Assembly: GCA_001692895.1 (NCBI GenBank)
Contig: KV748194.1
Coordinates: forward strand, 434,001-498,000
Reading direction: 5' to 3'
DNA length: 64,000 nt
Origin: Cenococcum geophilum 1.58
Taxonomy: Eukaryota; Ascomycota; Dothideomycetes; Gloniales; Gloniaceae
A program made the translations under genes and the position numbers. This document shows positions 46,560-59,159 of the stretch, piece after piece. The notes beneath the pieces were generated by a model. It saw nothing but the letters and a program-made list of their open reading frames with translations. It was not told the origin of the DNA and ran no database searches. Numbering within the stretch: position 1 is the first letter of the stretch; each line of letters opens with the position of its first letter.

Positions 46560-49500
46560 ACAGCAATACAAACCACCATCTTATAAGGCCTTTACTAGAT
46601 AGCCTAGACCTAGAGAAATACTATATCCTTACTATACAAGAGCCGTATTATAATGTCTATATATAATTAATATACTGCCCCTAAGGGTTCTAGCTTCTAT
46701 ATAAACTAAAAGTAGCTATATATATATGCTTTATAATTAGCAAGGCTATTAGCCTATCCTTATAGTTATAGTAGGTAGTTAACCTAGATATTATAGTTAT
46801 AATAATTTAGATATATAGGGGACCGGTATAGATTATTAATATATATAACCCTAGGGTTAAAGGGGTCCTATAAATAGAGAATATTATATTAGTAATAAGC
46901 TTACTAGAAACTAAAGGTATAGAGTTTATCCTATTAAGAGATATAAACCTCTACTACCCGCGATAGAGGGGTATCTATATTACTACTAAATAATAAGTAG
47001 AGTGCCTACTAAGAGCTATAGACACTAGGGGCCTTAAGCTAGCCACCCCCCTAGGAGCAATTATATAGTAATAAGGTACTTCTAAAAGTATAATTGACCT
47101 TATATTTATAGATAAAGGCCTATACTAGAGACTTAAAGGTATAACCCTAAAGAAGAATAGGCACTTACCTTAGACTATATCCTTATCCAGATATAGCTAG
47201 ATCTAGATACTAAGGCGCAACTAAATAGTAAAAGATACGCAATAAGAAAGCTTAAGATAGATAGCTTCCTTAATATAGTTAAATAACAACTTTAAGACCT
47301 AGAAGAAATTCACCCAATACTAAATAAGCGAGGCTTATTAACTACCCCTAAGGAAATCGATTAAAGACTAGAAAGGATTTAGGCAGTAATTAAAAATAGG
47401 CTAAAAGAGTACTGCCTAGTCTTAAAACCGGGCCCCTACGCGTAATACGTATAGTCCGTATAATGCTCGATTCTTATCGCCAGCTAATAATAAGTAAGAA
47501 GAAAATATATAAACAGCTATAATTCTAAAGACGAGAGATAATATAAAGACATAAAAAACTAACTAAAGAATACCTTAAAAGAAGAAGTAAGGAATAGCTA
47601 AAGACGATTTATAAATAAGCATACTACTAACCGGAGCCTCCCCTATAATAAAGGTCTCTAGAAAATAGTAAAATAGGTAAAGAGAAAGGCGGGACGTCTA
47701 GTAGAAGACCTATACCTTCCGCCCCTATAAAGAATAGGTAAATTACTGGCTATAAGCGATAATAATAAGAAGGCAAAGATCCTTATAGAAAGATTTTTCT
47801 CTTAACTAGCTTTAGTAGACCTTAGTAATATTACGGGCGAAGCACTAGTGACTTGCCTAAGGGTTAACAGCGATATAATAACTAAAGAAATGGCTAGAAC
47901 TATTAGCTGCCTTTTAAATAATATAGTACTAGGACTAGATATGATCCTAAATAAAGCCCTAAAGACCTACGGACTATTAATAGCACCTTAGCTTATAAAT
48001 ATAGCTAGAATATACTTTATAATAGGCTACTAACTAAGACTTAGAAGAGCTATAATAACGTTTATTCTATGCAAAAAAGGTAAAGTAGACTACTTATTCC
48101 TAGGGAGCTACCGCCCTATTACCTTAGAGAATACCCTAAGTAAAATCTTAAAAAGGGTAATAGCGGACTGTATAGTAGATACGGCTAAGGAATACACCCT
48201 ACTACTATAAAGCTAAATAAGGGCAAGAAAGAACCGCTTAATACTATTAGCACTTACGCTACTCGCTACTACTATTAAATCTACATAGGCGATGTAAAGG
48301 GACTTTATAGTATTAATGCTTAGCCTAAATATTAGTAGCGCCTATAACAATATACCCTATAAGCGTCTCCTATATATCCTTAGGGCTAAAGGCTTCTTAG
48401 AATGGATTATATAATTTATTTAAGGGTTTATAGGTTAAAAAGAAACATTATTAGTCTTTAGTAAATACTAAAGCCCCCCTATTATAGTTGCAACAGAAAT
48501 ACTATAAAGATTACCCCTCTTACCTATACTCTTCCTTTTCTTTATAAGCAACCTACTTAACTCCTTTAAGGAAGGGGCAACCTAGGGGATAGGCTTTATT
48601 AATAACATAAACCTAATTATATATAGGCTAATAGCTGCAGAGAATTATAGAATACTAAAGAAAGCCTATAATACCTATATAGAATAGGCAAGATAATATA
48701 GAGTCTAATTCTCACTAGAGAAATACTAGCTAATCTATTTTATATAAAAATATAACTAATCTATAGATCTCTAGTACATAATTTATATTTAAGGCTTTAG
48801 GGGTTAACCAGTTTAGGGCCTAAGGGTATTAGGAGTATAGGTAGATAGTAAGCTCTGGTGGAGTGTATATACGGCGTAAGCGGCCTATAAGGGCTAAGTA
48901 TAGTATATCGCATTATCTAGGATCGTTAATTCTATATAGGGTCCATACTTCTAGAGGTTACGCCTACTATATATAGCAGTTATCTGGCTAACCATAATAT
49001 ATAGGTCTAGTATCTAGGCCATTAGAGAATCTAAAAAAGGCCCCCTAAATTGCTTCTTAAACCACTTTAAAAGGTCTAAACAGCCTACCTTTAGAGTATA
49101 ATAGGCGGATATAAGCGAACGGCTACAGCACTACTTAAGAAGGAAGCTAATATTCCCCCCCTATAACTATATATTAAAGCCGCTATAATATAAAGGGCGT
49201 AAAAGGAACGTAACTCTAATATTATAAAGTATACTAAAATACGCCTAAATAAACTATAGAGGGACCCTAGGGCGCCTTATAGGAGAATAAACTAATAACC
49301 CTAAAGTAGGGAAGATATATTAGAGAAATAGGTAAAGAAAGCAGAAGAAGAATAGTGCTGCTTTAGGGCCTAGGCCTATATAGAGGAGAAAAGGAGACGC
49401 GTAAGAGGCTAGTAAGGACAATAGTAAGAGAGAGAAAGAAGCTAAAGTAGAGTATAAAAGAACGCCGGGAAACCATCTACTATAATATAATATTGGCTAG

Positions 49501-50130
49501 ACTAACGCTAGAGAGGTGTATAGGAGTTAAAGGTATAGAGGCTAACTAAGGTAAGAGGAACCTAAGCTGTAGCATGGTTAACGCTATAGGGGGTAAATAT
49601 TTTAGGGCTCTAAGAAGGCCTAATAAAGGCAGAAAATATAATAGTAATACTCTTAAGAATAGAAATAATAGGACTAAAAAACTGGCTCTACTAGGTAAGT
49701 GTCCTAGTAGGTAGCCTAAAATGTAAATATAGCTAGCTAAAACAGACACCAAAACACGTAATACTATTATACCCCTTATATACTAACTAAGAAGTAATAC
49801 TCTTAGTAGCTAGCATAGAGAACTATAAGGCACTGCTCTTAATATAAAAAGGCCTTAAGGCGGTTACCTAGTAGCTTATTAGCTAAAATATACTAAACTA
49901 GTTCTAGGTTATAAAGGAAATAATAATAAAGGGCGGGGAGGTGAGTAACGGGCGCCCCCTAATAACTCTATAGTAGTAGAGTAAAGTATATAATACTAGC
50001 GCGTCCGTAGGCTTATTACGGCAGCAGTAGTTCCTAAAAAGGTTAAAAAGTAAGGTAGTAAAAGCACTATAGGTAACTTGTAGGCGCCTTATAGGCGCCT
50101 TATAGGCGAGTCCTAAAAGGCAGGGAGATA
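46560..50130 (+). pseudogene. LINE ORF2 remnant: AP-like endonuclease and reverse transcriptase
   Basis: Endonuclease at about 46650-47200: LLRDINLYYPR (family GDFNLHHP) near 46940 and LLRAIDTRGLKLATPLGAI near 47010. RT at about 48100-49000: SYRPITLENTLSKILKRVIA, then SLNISSAYNNIPYKRLLYIL, then GIGFINNINLI, where the catalytic F-x-D-D has become F-I-N-N (48595-48606). The region from 49200 on is Lys/Arg-rich and may include an RNase H-like or zinc-finger part that I could not identify. Stops are TAG/TAA. Confidence 0.85.
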
Positions 50131-50518
50131 GATTATAGGGTTTTCTTAAGTTAAGTCTTTTTTAAGTTAAGTTTTCTCCCTATATATAAATAAAGAGTAG
50201 TTTATATAGGCCTAATAGGGATCTAAATCGGACGTTAAGCAATAAATTATTATTATTAATACTGTAGTCTAAGGTAGAAACTAATAAAATTTAGGATTAC
50301 CTACTATTACTAGCTACTCTATTAGGCACTAGTATAACTATTTATAGTTAAATCTCCTTAATACGATATGGGGTATATAATAATAACCTCTATATTACAA
50401 TCTACACCTCTTAATTAAGCCTTTTTTAGTATAATATTACAATAATCTAACCTTTAACAATATTGTTAAGCACCTATTACTAATATCGGTATAAGCAGAT
50501 TTTAATTCGCCGGATTTA

Positions 50519-50941
50519 TATTACGGACGCTTTAAGTACAATGTTACGACTACTAGAAGAGGAGTCGAAAGAAGCTAGTTGGTTAATTTAGGCACGGTCC
50601 AGAATAGAGCCGGTAGAACTATATGACAAGGAATAGTAACCAAGGTCACGTAGGGTAATCTATATAATCTATAGGATCTGTATAATCCGTAATAGAGTAG
50701 ATAGAGCATACGTATATTACGTACAAGAAGGATTTTATAGGAGTACGGTTGTGTATTTAAGGACCCTTAGTCCCTACCTAAATAGTTCCTTCCTTATAGT
50801 AATTCTTAAAATATAATTAAAGTTAATCTATTAGGCAACCACTCTACCAGTTATTATTCGTTATTAACTTTAACTTACTTTACCTATATACCTAGCCCAT
50901 TAATAAGCCTATCGTAATTCTTGCTATAAGGTTCCGTTATA
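50519..50941 (+). repeat. Gypsy C 5' LTR
   Basis: 423 bp, tattacggacgc ... ttccgttata (TGTTACGG...CCGTTACA before RIP). It is the same length as the 3' LTR. Confidence 0.95.
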
Positions 50942-50986
50942 TAATTACTACCTAGTTATAGTAATAAGTATAGAAAGTCAAATAAT

Positions 50987-52100
50987 ATGCCACCAAAAGC
51001 ACTAGCTATAACGCCATTAACGGCGGCAACTACTTCGAGATTAGGTAACGACACCAGTATAGTAAATACTAACTTATAGCAACCAGTAACGGTTAGACAA
51101 CTATAAGAGATAGTTAACTAGTTAACAGAAAATAATACAACGTTGGAAAATAGGATTAATGGGATAGGCGTAGTAAAGGTTAAGTTACCATTGATCGAAA
51201 GGTACTTAGGAGAAAGATTAAAGCTTAAAGGATTCCTTATATAAATGTACTTTAAGGTAGCATAGAAAGGAGTAAAGCTAGCAACACCTATAGATTAAAT
51301 AGCCTATGCAGGACTATTCTTAACAGAAAGAGCACTTAAATAGTTCAAGCCTTACCTTATAGAGATATAAGTAAATAGTATAATAACCACCAACTAAGAG
51401 GTACGGTTTATATTCTTAAGCTAAAATAGATTTATAGAGCGACTTACGCAAATATTTGGAGACCTAGAGGCAGTAACTACGGTAAAAAGAAAACTCTAAG
51501 ATATTACGTAACAAACCTTAGCAATTAAGTATATAACGCAATTCCAGACATTAGTGACGCAAGTAGAGTGGAATAACAGGGCGCTTATAGCACAGTATAA
51601 ATAAGGACTTAAGGCTAAAGTCTAGGATATAATTATCCTAATAAAAAATACGGACACCCTAAAGGAACTAATAGATTAGGCGATTAAGATTAATAATTAG
51701 ATCTACTAAAGGGAGCAGGCTAAGAAAGGTTAGGATAGAGTTCTATAGTTATATAAGGCGCAGAGCACGCAATAATAAAAGCTAAGTTAAAAACTATAGT
51801 ATGGCGCAGAGCTAATAGACCTAAGTGGTATTAAAGAAGCCTATAAGAGATAAAGTAAGAAACTATAGAAACCTAGAGGATAAGGATTAAGTAATTAAAG
51901 GTCTAAAGAGTAAAGGCTAAATTAGGGATCTTAATAGCAGAAGATGTTTAGGCGGACTCCATAGTAAGAAAAATAGTTTAAAGAGGGAGCTTATATAAAT
52001 TGCGGAAAATAGGGTTATTACGTTAAAGACTATAGAAGTGGGCAGAGTTACTATATAGTAAAAGGGATAAGACTAGCAGACGATATATATATATAAAGGG
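50987..52100 (+). pseudogene. Gypsy C gag remnant
   Basis: Starts at ATG 50987 (MPPKALAITPLTAATTSRL), 45 bp after the LTR. A capsid-like region follows (LPLIERYLGERLKLKGFL near 51190, ALKxFKPYL near 51340). A zinc knuckle lies at about 51992-52033 (xxNCGKxGYYVKDY; one Cys and the His altered). Gln-to-stop changes throughout. The stretch 52100-53320 continues with TAG/TAA-only stops but without a domain I can name. Confidence 0.8.
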
Positions 52101-52529
52101 ATAACAATATACTACGAGGAACAAAAGAATATTCAATTAAAAGTTTTGCGTTTTGTTATAACAACGTATGCCGAATTTATAAGGACGCTAAATATGGCGT
52201 AAGCTATTAGCTATAAAAGCTAGCACCTATAGGATATAGAAAAACTAACAAACTAGCTCGCAGAACGGACATTAAGGACGATAATTTCGACATAGGCAAA
52301 GCATTTCGTGACGACGAGGTAACAGAGGCCGTTTACTAGGAACGAGCAGATCTCGGAGATATTATACCAAAAGTAAAGGATAATTCCACTATAAAACGGG
52401 GAACATTAGTAGGGATCAAGACCCCACTAGACACAATATCTATCGCTTTACAAGACGCAAAAGAAGTAGGGCAGCGAACTACTTCGGCACTCAATAAAGG
52501 CAAAAGGCTAAAGGCTTAAGATTCTTACA

Positions 52530-52730
52530 ATAAGATGCGAGATAACTAAGATTCTTAAAATAAGATAAGGCAAGCTTAAGGACCTATAACGGACGATAAC
52601 TAATAGAGTAAAGTAATAGCTTAGTTTAGTAATATATAAATAAGCTTAGGACGAAGTTTCCTAAAGGTATAAGACTCTTAAGATAAGATAAGTGAGATTT
52701 AAGACTCTTAAGATAAGATAAAAACACTAA
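52530..52730. repeat. Short direct repeats in the gypsy C gag-pol linker
   Basis: The motif actcttaagataagataa occurs twice (about 52674 and 52705). Looser versions (gattcttaaaataagataag) lie near 52550. If translated, they give a repeated short Lys/Leu-rich segment. Confidence 0.6.
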
Positions 52731-53325
52731 GTAAGCCTAATTAGACTAAGGCTAGAGCGAAGCTTAAGACAGAAGCAAGCTCAAAATTAAAAATCTAAAA
52801 GGGTTAAGAATTTAAAGAATAAATCAAGACACTCACAAATAAGAGGTAAGGAGCTTCTTTATAGATTAGAGAATCTGCGGCATAAATAATAATTAAACTA
52901 GGAGACAAATACATAGACCTAAAAGATTTATTAGTAGAATATAGTATTCGGACTAAAGATTGAAAAGTTAATACCAAGATTAAGAAGTGAGAAGACTTTA
53001 AGGATTTAAGCGTAAGACGCAAACTAAAAGAAACCATAGAAGAGTTTAGGCAAAGAATTATCGCATAGCAAGAATAAAAACTAGATAAGAGATCTAGCAT
53101 ATTAGGACGTATAAAGGACAGAGTACTAGTATAAAGAATTACTAATAGGCCTAGGGTAGGCATACTAAGAGCTAAGTAGCTTATTAAACTAGAAGATGAA
53201 GAGAATCTAGGAATCCTAACTAGGTTCAAAAAACAATATATAAAAGGCTATTACGACGTAGTAATAAAAAGATACTTCCTTATAGATAAGCCGTATACAC
53301 TCTAGTAGCTGTACTAAAGGTGGTA

Positions 53326-53664
53326 CAGTAAACCCCCCTTATTACGATATGGGGTATATAACGATATATATCTATATTACGATCTACACCCCTTAATCAA
53401 GCCTTTTTTGCTGTAATATTACGATAATCTGACTTTTGACAATATCGTTAAGGTGGCTCCACCAAAATCGTTGTAACCAGATAAGATTGTGTATGGGAGA
53501 AGCCCTATTTAGCCCGTACGGTGGGTGTATTATGCCCTTTTAGGGTGGTTGGCCTCCTTTTTCCTGCTTATTAACGCATCACGTGACAATTTAGTATAAC
53601 AATACCATTGGTATTACGATATGCTCGGCCGCAAAAACGGTATCGTACTAAAGAGGTTTTACTG
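53326..53664. mobile_element. 339-bp MITE derived from the pogo element, inside gypsy C
   Basis: Ends cagtaaac and complement of cagtaaaacctc, flanked by TA (53324-53325 and 53665-53666). The first roughly 135 bp match the left end of the pogo element (50345-50470). The last roughly 70 bp match its right end (60878-60949). It is therefore an internal-deletion derivative of the same family. CpA/TpG are well preserved, for example ggtggctccaccaaaatcg. Confidence 0.9.
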
Positions 53665-53699
53665 TATAGGCAAAGGCATAATAATAAGTAGGAAGATTT

Positions 53700-56600
53700 C
53701 TATATATAGTTAGATAAAAGAGTTATCTAGGACCACCCGATTATAAAAAAGGCTATAACGCATATTAAAGGAGCCTTAATAATGATGTTAAAGGATCTAG
53801 AGGAACGATTAAAGAACTAGAGAAGTAAGAGATATATCTTAGTACCTGCGAATAAAGTTATAATATTTAGATTAGTATAATAAAGGTTTAAACTTAAAGA
53901 TAAAGATAAGTTAAGAGTTAACCTAAAGCACCTAGCGCACTATACGTTATCATAGATTGCGTACGTAGACGATATATACGAGATGCATAAGAATCTAAAG
54001 GAAAAAAATCGGAAATACCCTATAAGGATATACTAGATAATAGACAAGCAATAGTACAAAAATACTAAATATATATATAGATGGCATCTAGTAGAAGTTT
54101 AAAAGGAAGGAAGTTTAGTACTTTAACTAGGAAGATTCCTTATAGAAGAATACTTAGACGGATAATAGTAGTGGGAATGCCTAGAGAATATATGTCTATA
54201 GTATATTAAAGACAAGAAGCGAACTAGGCATTAGCTAAAAAGTAAGCTAAGTATGACAGGATTAAGTAGCTAATAATTAGGAAAAGTAGAGGCCTACGGA
54301 ACCAAAGGAAGCCAGTAGTAGAGCCTTAGACCCTTAAAGGAATTTAAGGACAATACCTAAATTTATAAGTTAATTAGCAAGATTAGCAGTTTAAAGCGCT
54401 AATAGATAGTGGAGTAATAAGAAACTATATCTTACTAATAGTAGTTAAGAGAATGGGACTACCTTATAAACAAAAGGAGTAACCTTACCTATTAGTTACA
54501 ATTTTAGGAGATCCAATAACCTATAGAGGAGGGATTATTAACCTTAAAATAGGACCTATTTAAATAACCATTAAAGGAAGACGAATTAAGATGTCTTTTA
54601 ATATCCTACTATTAGGACGGGATAAGGCAGTATTAAGTATACCTTAGTTACAGAAATACAATCTAAGGATTAATTAGATTATAGGTTAGGTTAATATTAG
54701 AGATACTTAACGCCGCAAGAAGTAATAATAAGCTAAGTTAGTATGGTACTAAGTTAGAGTAATATATAAAGAGACTAAGCAAGGCTTAAGTTATATACTA
54801 AAGAGATACTATAAGTATGGTAAGAAACTATAGTTACCAGAAAGTAAAAAGCTATTAGAGTATGTAGTATAGGACTATAAGATAGAATTAGAACTAGAAA
54901 TAAGTCTAAGGTTCTTTCCAATCTATAAGCTTACTAAAGAAGAAGGTAGAGTACTAAAAGAGTTTATCTAGGAAAATCTATAAAAGGGATATATTAGACC
55001 ATCGCAGTTATTAGCGGGATATCTAGTACTATTTATACTAAAGAAAAATGGCAAACTAAGGCTGTATATCGACTATAGATAGTTAAACAACATTACTAGA
55101 AAGGATAGGTATCCTTTACCCTTAATTAGCGAAATCTAAGATAGGATAGNTAANGNNNAAATCTTTANNAAGATAGATCTAAGATAGGNGTACCATNAGA
55201 TTAGAATTAAGGAAGGCAATAAATAGAAGGCAGCCTTTAGGTTAAAGGAAGGACTATATAAACTATTAGTTATGCAATTCAGGCTTATAAACGCACTAGC
55301 AACGTTCTAGAAGCGTATTAATAATATATTAGGAGAACACTTAGATGAATTTATTATAGTATATCTTAACAATATTATTATCTACTTAATAACTAAGGAA
55401 GAACACGGGGAACACGTTAAATAGGTCTTAAAGAGACTATAGGAAGAATAGATGCTAGTAGCAATCGAGAAATACAAGTTCTTTATAAGGAAGACCGATT
55501 TCGTTAGATTTATTATTAAACTAGGCCAACTTAGTATAACGTAGTTGATCACCGAACCGTGAAGATCACCGAACCGTGAACGCCTAGTAGGCATTGGGAA
55601 TTTGGCCCTTTTGTAACGTATTAATGGTAAAAAGGAGCCTCCTTTCCCTTTATTGAGCAGTATTAAAGTGTTTTAAAAGCATGGCGTTGATGCAGAGAGA
55701 GTGTGTTGAATATTTGGTGATGATTTAGTATGCGTTTACGGTTCGGTGATCTTCACGGTTCGGTGATTAGCTACGTTAGATCTAAAAAAGATTAAGGCTA
55801 TAGTAAATTAGCAAGAACTAGAGAACGTTATGTAGTTAAAATCGTTCCTAGGGTTTTACAATTATTACAGAAGGTTTATAGCGCAGTAGTTAAAGAATAT
55901 TAAGCTATTTACGCGACTAACGAAGAAAGAAGAACTATAGGCATAGGGGAAAGAGTAAAAGGAACTCTTTAGGAAAGTTAAAGAGTTATTTACCTAGGAG
56001 CTAGTTCTTAAGATCTATTAACTAGGACTAAAGACGGTTATAGAAATAGATACATTAGACTATATACTAAGGGCATGCTTTATATAAAGATATTAAGATA
56101 GATGGCACCTAGTAGCATATTATAGTTAAAAGATAATACTACTAGAGTTAAACTATAACATTTATAACAAGGAGTTATTAGGTATAGTTATAGTATTAAA
56201 GAAATAGAGAGCATTCTTATAAGGCATAGAAAAACTATTTATAGTTAAGATAGATTATAAGAACCTAATAGGATTCCTAACGATAAAGGAACTTAACTAA
56301 AGATAGGTTAGATAGGCAGAGATGCTTACGGAATACCATTTCGAGATTTAGTATACTAAGGGTACAGATAATATATAAGCAGATGCCCTAAGTTATAAGA
56401 CTAAATTACAGAACGACGAAAAGCTATTAGGGGCTTTACTGCAAAAAGATACAGACGGATTAATTAGGTATAATTATCCAAAAATTATAGTAACTTAAGA
56501 GGAACTAGACAAGGTTTATAAGATACTAGAAAGCTTTTAGGTATAAAGAATTCTAGAAGCATAGCTAGAAGATCTATAAATAGATATATATAAAAACCAA

Positions 56601-58000
56601 GAAGTAAAGTACATCCTAAGAAGCATAGCGGAGCAATTTATAAAAGAATTCTATAGGGGATTAACTTAAGGACATAATAGAGCTATAGGCTTAGTGTTAA
56701 GACTCTAAGAGGAGTATATTATTAACGGAATCTAGGGCTTAGCGCGAAAAGTTATAAAAGAATATTTAGATTATTAAAGGAATAAACTAATAAGGTATAA
56801 GCTATACGGAGGGCTACAACCTGTTAAAATACCAGAGAGACTATAGGAGGTTATATTATAGGACTTTATTATTAAGTTACTAAAATTAAGAGATCCTATT
56901 ACCGGATAAGATTATAACATAATCTTAGTAATAGTGGATAAGCTTATAAAGTAGGGATAGTTTATAGCATACATAGAAGAAATATTAGCAGAAGATATCG
57001 CTAGAATCTATATTAAAGAAGTGTTTATAAGATATAGAGTACTAAGTAAAATTATATTAGATAGAGATCTAAGATTTATAGTAGTATTTTAGGAGGTATT
57101 CTTAGCGGAGCAAGGAGTTTAAGCAGCAACTTCTACCGTATATTATCCGTAGACAGACGGTTAAATAGAAAGATTAAATTAGACACTAAAACAGTATCTA
57201 AAGCACTATATTAATTATACACAGAATAATTGGGTATCGCTATTACTAATTATATAGTTTATATACAATATAACACCTTAAGAGGGAATAGGCACATCAC
57301 TATTTAAGGCAAATTACGGGTATAAGCTAAGAATATCGTTATTACTATAATAAGTAAAGAAAATGAGTAGCATAGCCAAAGAAAGGATAAAGACGTTAAT
57401 AAATCTTTATATAGACCTTATAGAATTAGTAAAGAAGGTATAAGAAAGAATAAAAAGGTACTATAACGCTAAGAGATCTAAGGGACCAGATCTTAAGGAG
57501 GGAGATAAAGTATAGCTACTATATAAAAATTTTAAAAGTTAACAACTAAGTAAGAAGTTAGACTACGTTAGACTAGGACCTTTTAAAATTATATAGAGGA
57601 TTTTACTGGTTATATTTAAATTGAACCTACCAGCTAAAATAAAGATTTACCCTATACAGCATATTGTAATACTAGAGCCAGTATATAGGAATATTAAGCT
57701 ACTAGTCTATAAGGCAGACACGTATAGAGGGTAGAAAGAAGATAAATAGCAAGTTTTAAAGATCGTTAGTTATAAGGACGTTAACGATAAAATATAGTAT
57801 AAGGTTAAGTAGATAGGCTACACTAAGACTACCTAAGAGCTACTAAAAAATTTAAAAAATGCTATAGAAAAGGTATAGGAGTATTAGAAGAGATTAGGTT
57901 AGGTAGTATTAAAAAAAAGGATTACTAAAAAATAAGTCACCTAAGAGGGACCTAGGAAGAGCAGTTGCCGAACTACTTAGATCTATTTCCTTCTCTATTA
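53700..58000 (+). pseudogene. Gypsy C pol remnant (protease, RT, RNase H, integrase, chromodomain-like end)
   Basis: Protease ALIDSGVIRNYI at about 54398-54433. RT about 54900-55530 with LKKNGKLRLYIDYR, YPLPLISEI and the active site YLNN (both Asp lost) at 55362-55373. Ambiguous bases at 55150-55197. A MITE interrupts RT/RNase H linker codons at 55539-55776, and removing it with one TA restores the frame. RNase H about 56030-56400 (YNKELLGIVIVLKK). Integrase about 56690-57330 with the VIVDKLIK, DRDLRF and YYPxTDG blocks. A chromodomain-like end lies at 57770-57890 (YKVKxIGYTKTTxELLKNLKN). Stops are TAG/TAA. Confidence 0.9.
55539..55776. mobile_element. 238-bp MITE with 45-bp inverted repeats, inside gypsy C pol
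   Basis: Each inverted end contains a tandem pair of gatcaccgaaccgtgaa-like units. Flanked by TA (55537-55538 and 55777-55778). Its removal rejoins the pol frame (GQLSI then DLKKIKAIV). The interior is unmutated (gcatggcgttgatgcagaga), so the insertion is younger than most RIP in gypsy C. It differs in sequence from the pogo-derived MITE. Confidence 0.92.
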
Positions 58001-58067
58001 AAAAAGAATCCGTTCTTTTATTACTAAGTTCCTATAAACCTTATTCTATAAGTTTTTACTTCTTAAA

Positions 58068-58641
58068 ATGAACCTTTTTATAACCCTTCTTAAGACGGAT
58101 TAACTAAGTGGACGCCGTAAGATAAGACTTAAAAGCCCATTACTAAGCATTGGCAGCCTCCCGTTCCGCATTATAAGAACGGCATAGTTCCGCCAGAGTA
58201 ATAGACAGTTTATTATCTAGCTGCGTAGTAGTAGATTAAATATAAAACCCTAAAATAAATTAATTAGGGAACCAGACAACTATTAAAAGTAATAGGTCGC
58301 GTATATTTAGTATTAGAGACAGAGTAAATATTACAGGATAAACAAATATTTACTTTAGTATACTTTAAGCAAAAGGACGGTTATTATAAAGATAGGTTCG
58401 CTAGCGTAATATAGACTAACCCCTCTTTCAAACAGTAAGAATACGGAGACGGTATAATCTCACTAAGAGATAATATTATAGTAACAGTGCGAATACAACG
58501 AGCGGTTAAAGAAGAAGAAATTGCTTTAGGTATAATAAGCAATAATATTAACCAAATTAATTAGATGGATATTACACCTTTAATAAATAACTTAGAGATG
58601 TTTTAAATCTTTAAGAATAAAGATAAAGAGGAGGGAGATAG
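58068..58641 (+). pseudogene. Extra reading frame between pol and 3' LTR of gypsy C
   Basis: The ATG at 58068 starts a frame (MNEPFYNPS) that reads with only TAG/TAA stops through 58641. Its middle is well conserved in appearance (VIGRVYLVLETE, FTLVYFKxKDGYYKDRFASV, IISLRDNIIVTVRIQRAVKE). It runs straight into the 3' LTR without a clear terminator (DALSTML, then LLGEELEEAS). About 190 codons before the LTR. No membrane segment or signal peptide is visible, so an envelope-like protein is unlikely. Function unknown. Confidence 0.55.
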
Positions 58642-59064
58642 TATTACGGACGCTTTAAGTACAATGTTATAACTACTAGGAGAGGAGTTAGAAGAAGCTA
58701 GTTAGTTAATTTAGGCACGGTCTAGAATAGAGCCAGTAGAACTATATAACAAGGAATAGTAACTAAGGTCACGTAGGGTAATCTATATAATCTATAGGAT
58801 CTGTATAATCCGTAATAGAGTAGATAGAGCATACGTATATTACGTATAAGAAGGATTTTATAGGAGTACAGTTGTGTATTTAAGGACCCTCAGTCCCTAC
58901 CTAGATAGTTCCTTCCTTATAGTAATTCTTAGAATATAATTAGAGTTAATCTGTTAGGCAACCACTCCACCAGTTATTATTCGTTATTAACTTTAACTTA
59001 CTTTACCTACACACCTAGCCTATTAATAAGCCTATCGTAGTTCTTACTATAAGGTTCCGTTATA
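58642..59064 (+). repeat. Gypsy C 3' LTR
   Basis: 423 bp, tattacggacgc ... ttccgttata, homologous to the 5' LTR throughout and followed by attta. Confidence 0.95.
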
Positions 59065-59159
59065 ATTTAACCTCTACTTACCACAAGTTTAGCTATTAAA
59101 TCTATTATATAATAATTAAAATCCATTAAAATTACCCTTAAATCTTACTCTCTATACTT

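Larger units (their letters stand above)
44678..50253 (+). mobile_element. Tad-like LINE (non-LTR retrotransposon), RIP-mutated
   Basis: Flanked by a perfect 14-bp duplication tattaatactgtag (44664-44677 and 50254-50267). It ends in a tail rich in attattatt. It has a gag-like first region followed by an endonuclease and RT region. Length 5.6 kb with both ends present, so it is probably a full-length insertion. Confidence 0.9.
50519..59064 (+). mobile_element. Ty3/gypsy element C nested in the pogo element
   Basis: Two 423-bp LTRs (50519-50941 and 58642-59064) are flanked by attta (50514-50518 and 59065-59069). It contains gag, protease, RT, RNase H, integrase with a chromodomain-like end, and an extra frame before the 3' LTR. 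Total 8546 bp including two MITEs (339 and 238 bp). Strong RIP footprint outside the MITEs. Confidence 0.95.

Noticed and set aside
52804-53229. 141-codon minus-strand frame in gypsy C
   Set aside because: Antisense to the gag-pol linker. RIP removes stops on one strand while creating them on the other, so such shadows are expected.
58068-58641. Envelope gene of gypsy C
   Set aside because: No signal peptide, membrane segment or furin-like site could be seen in the frame.
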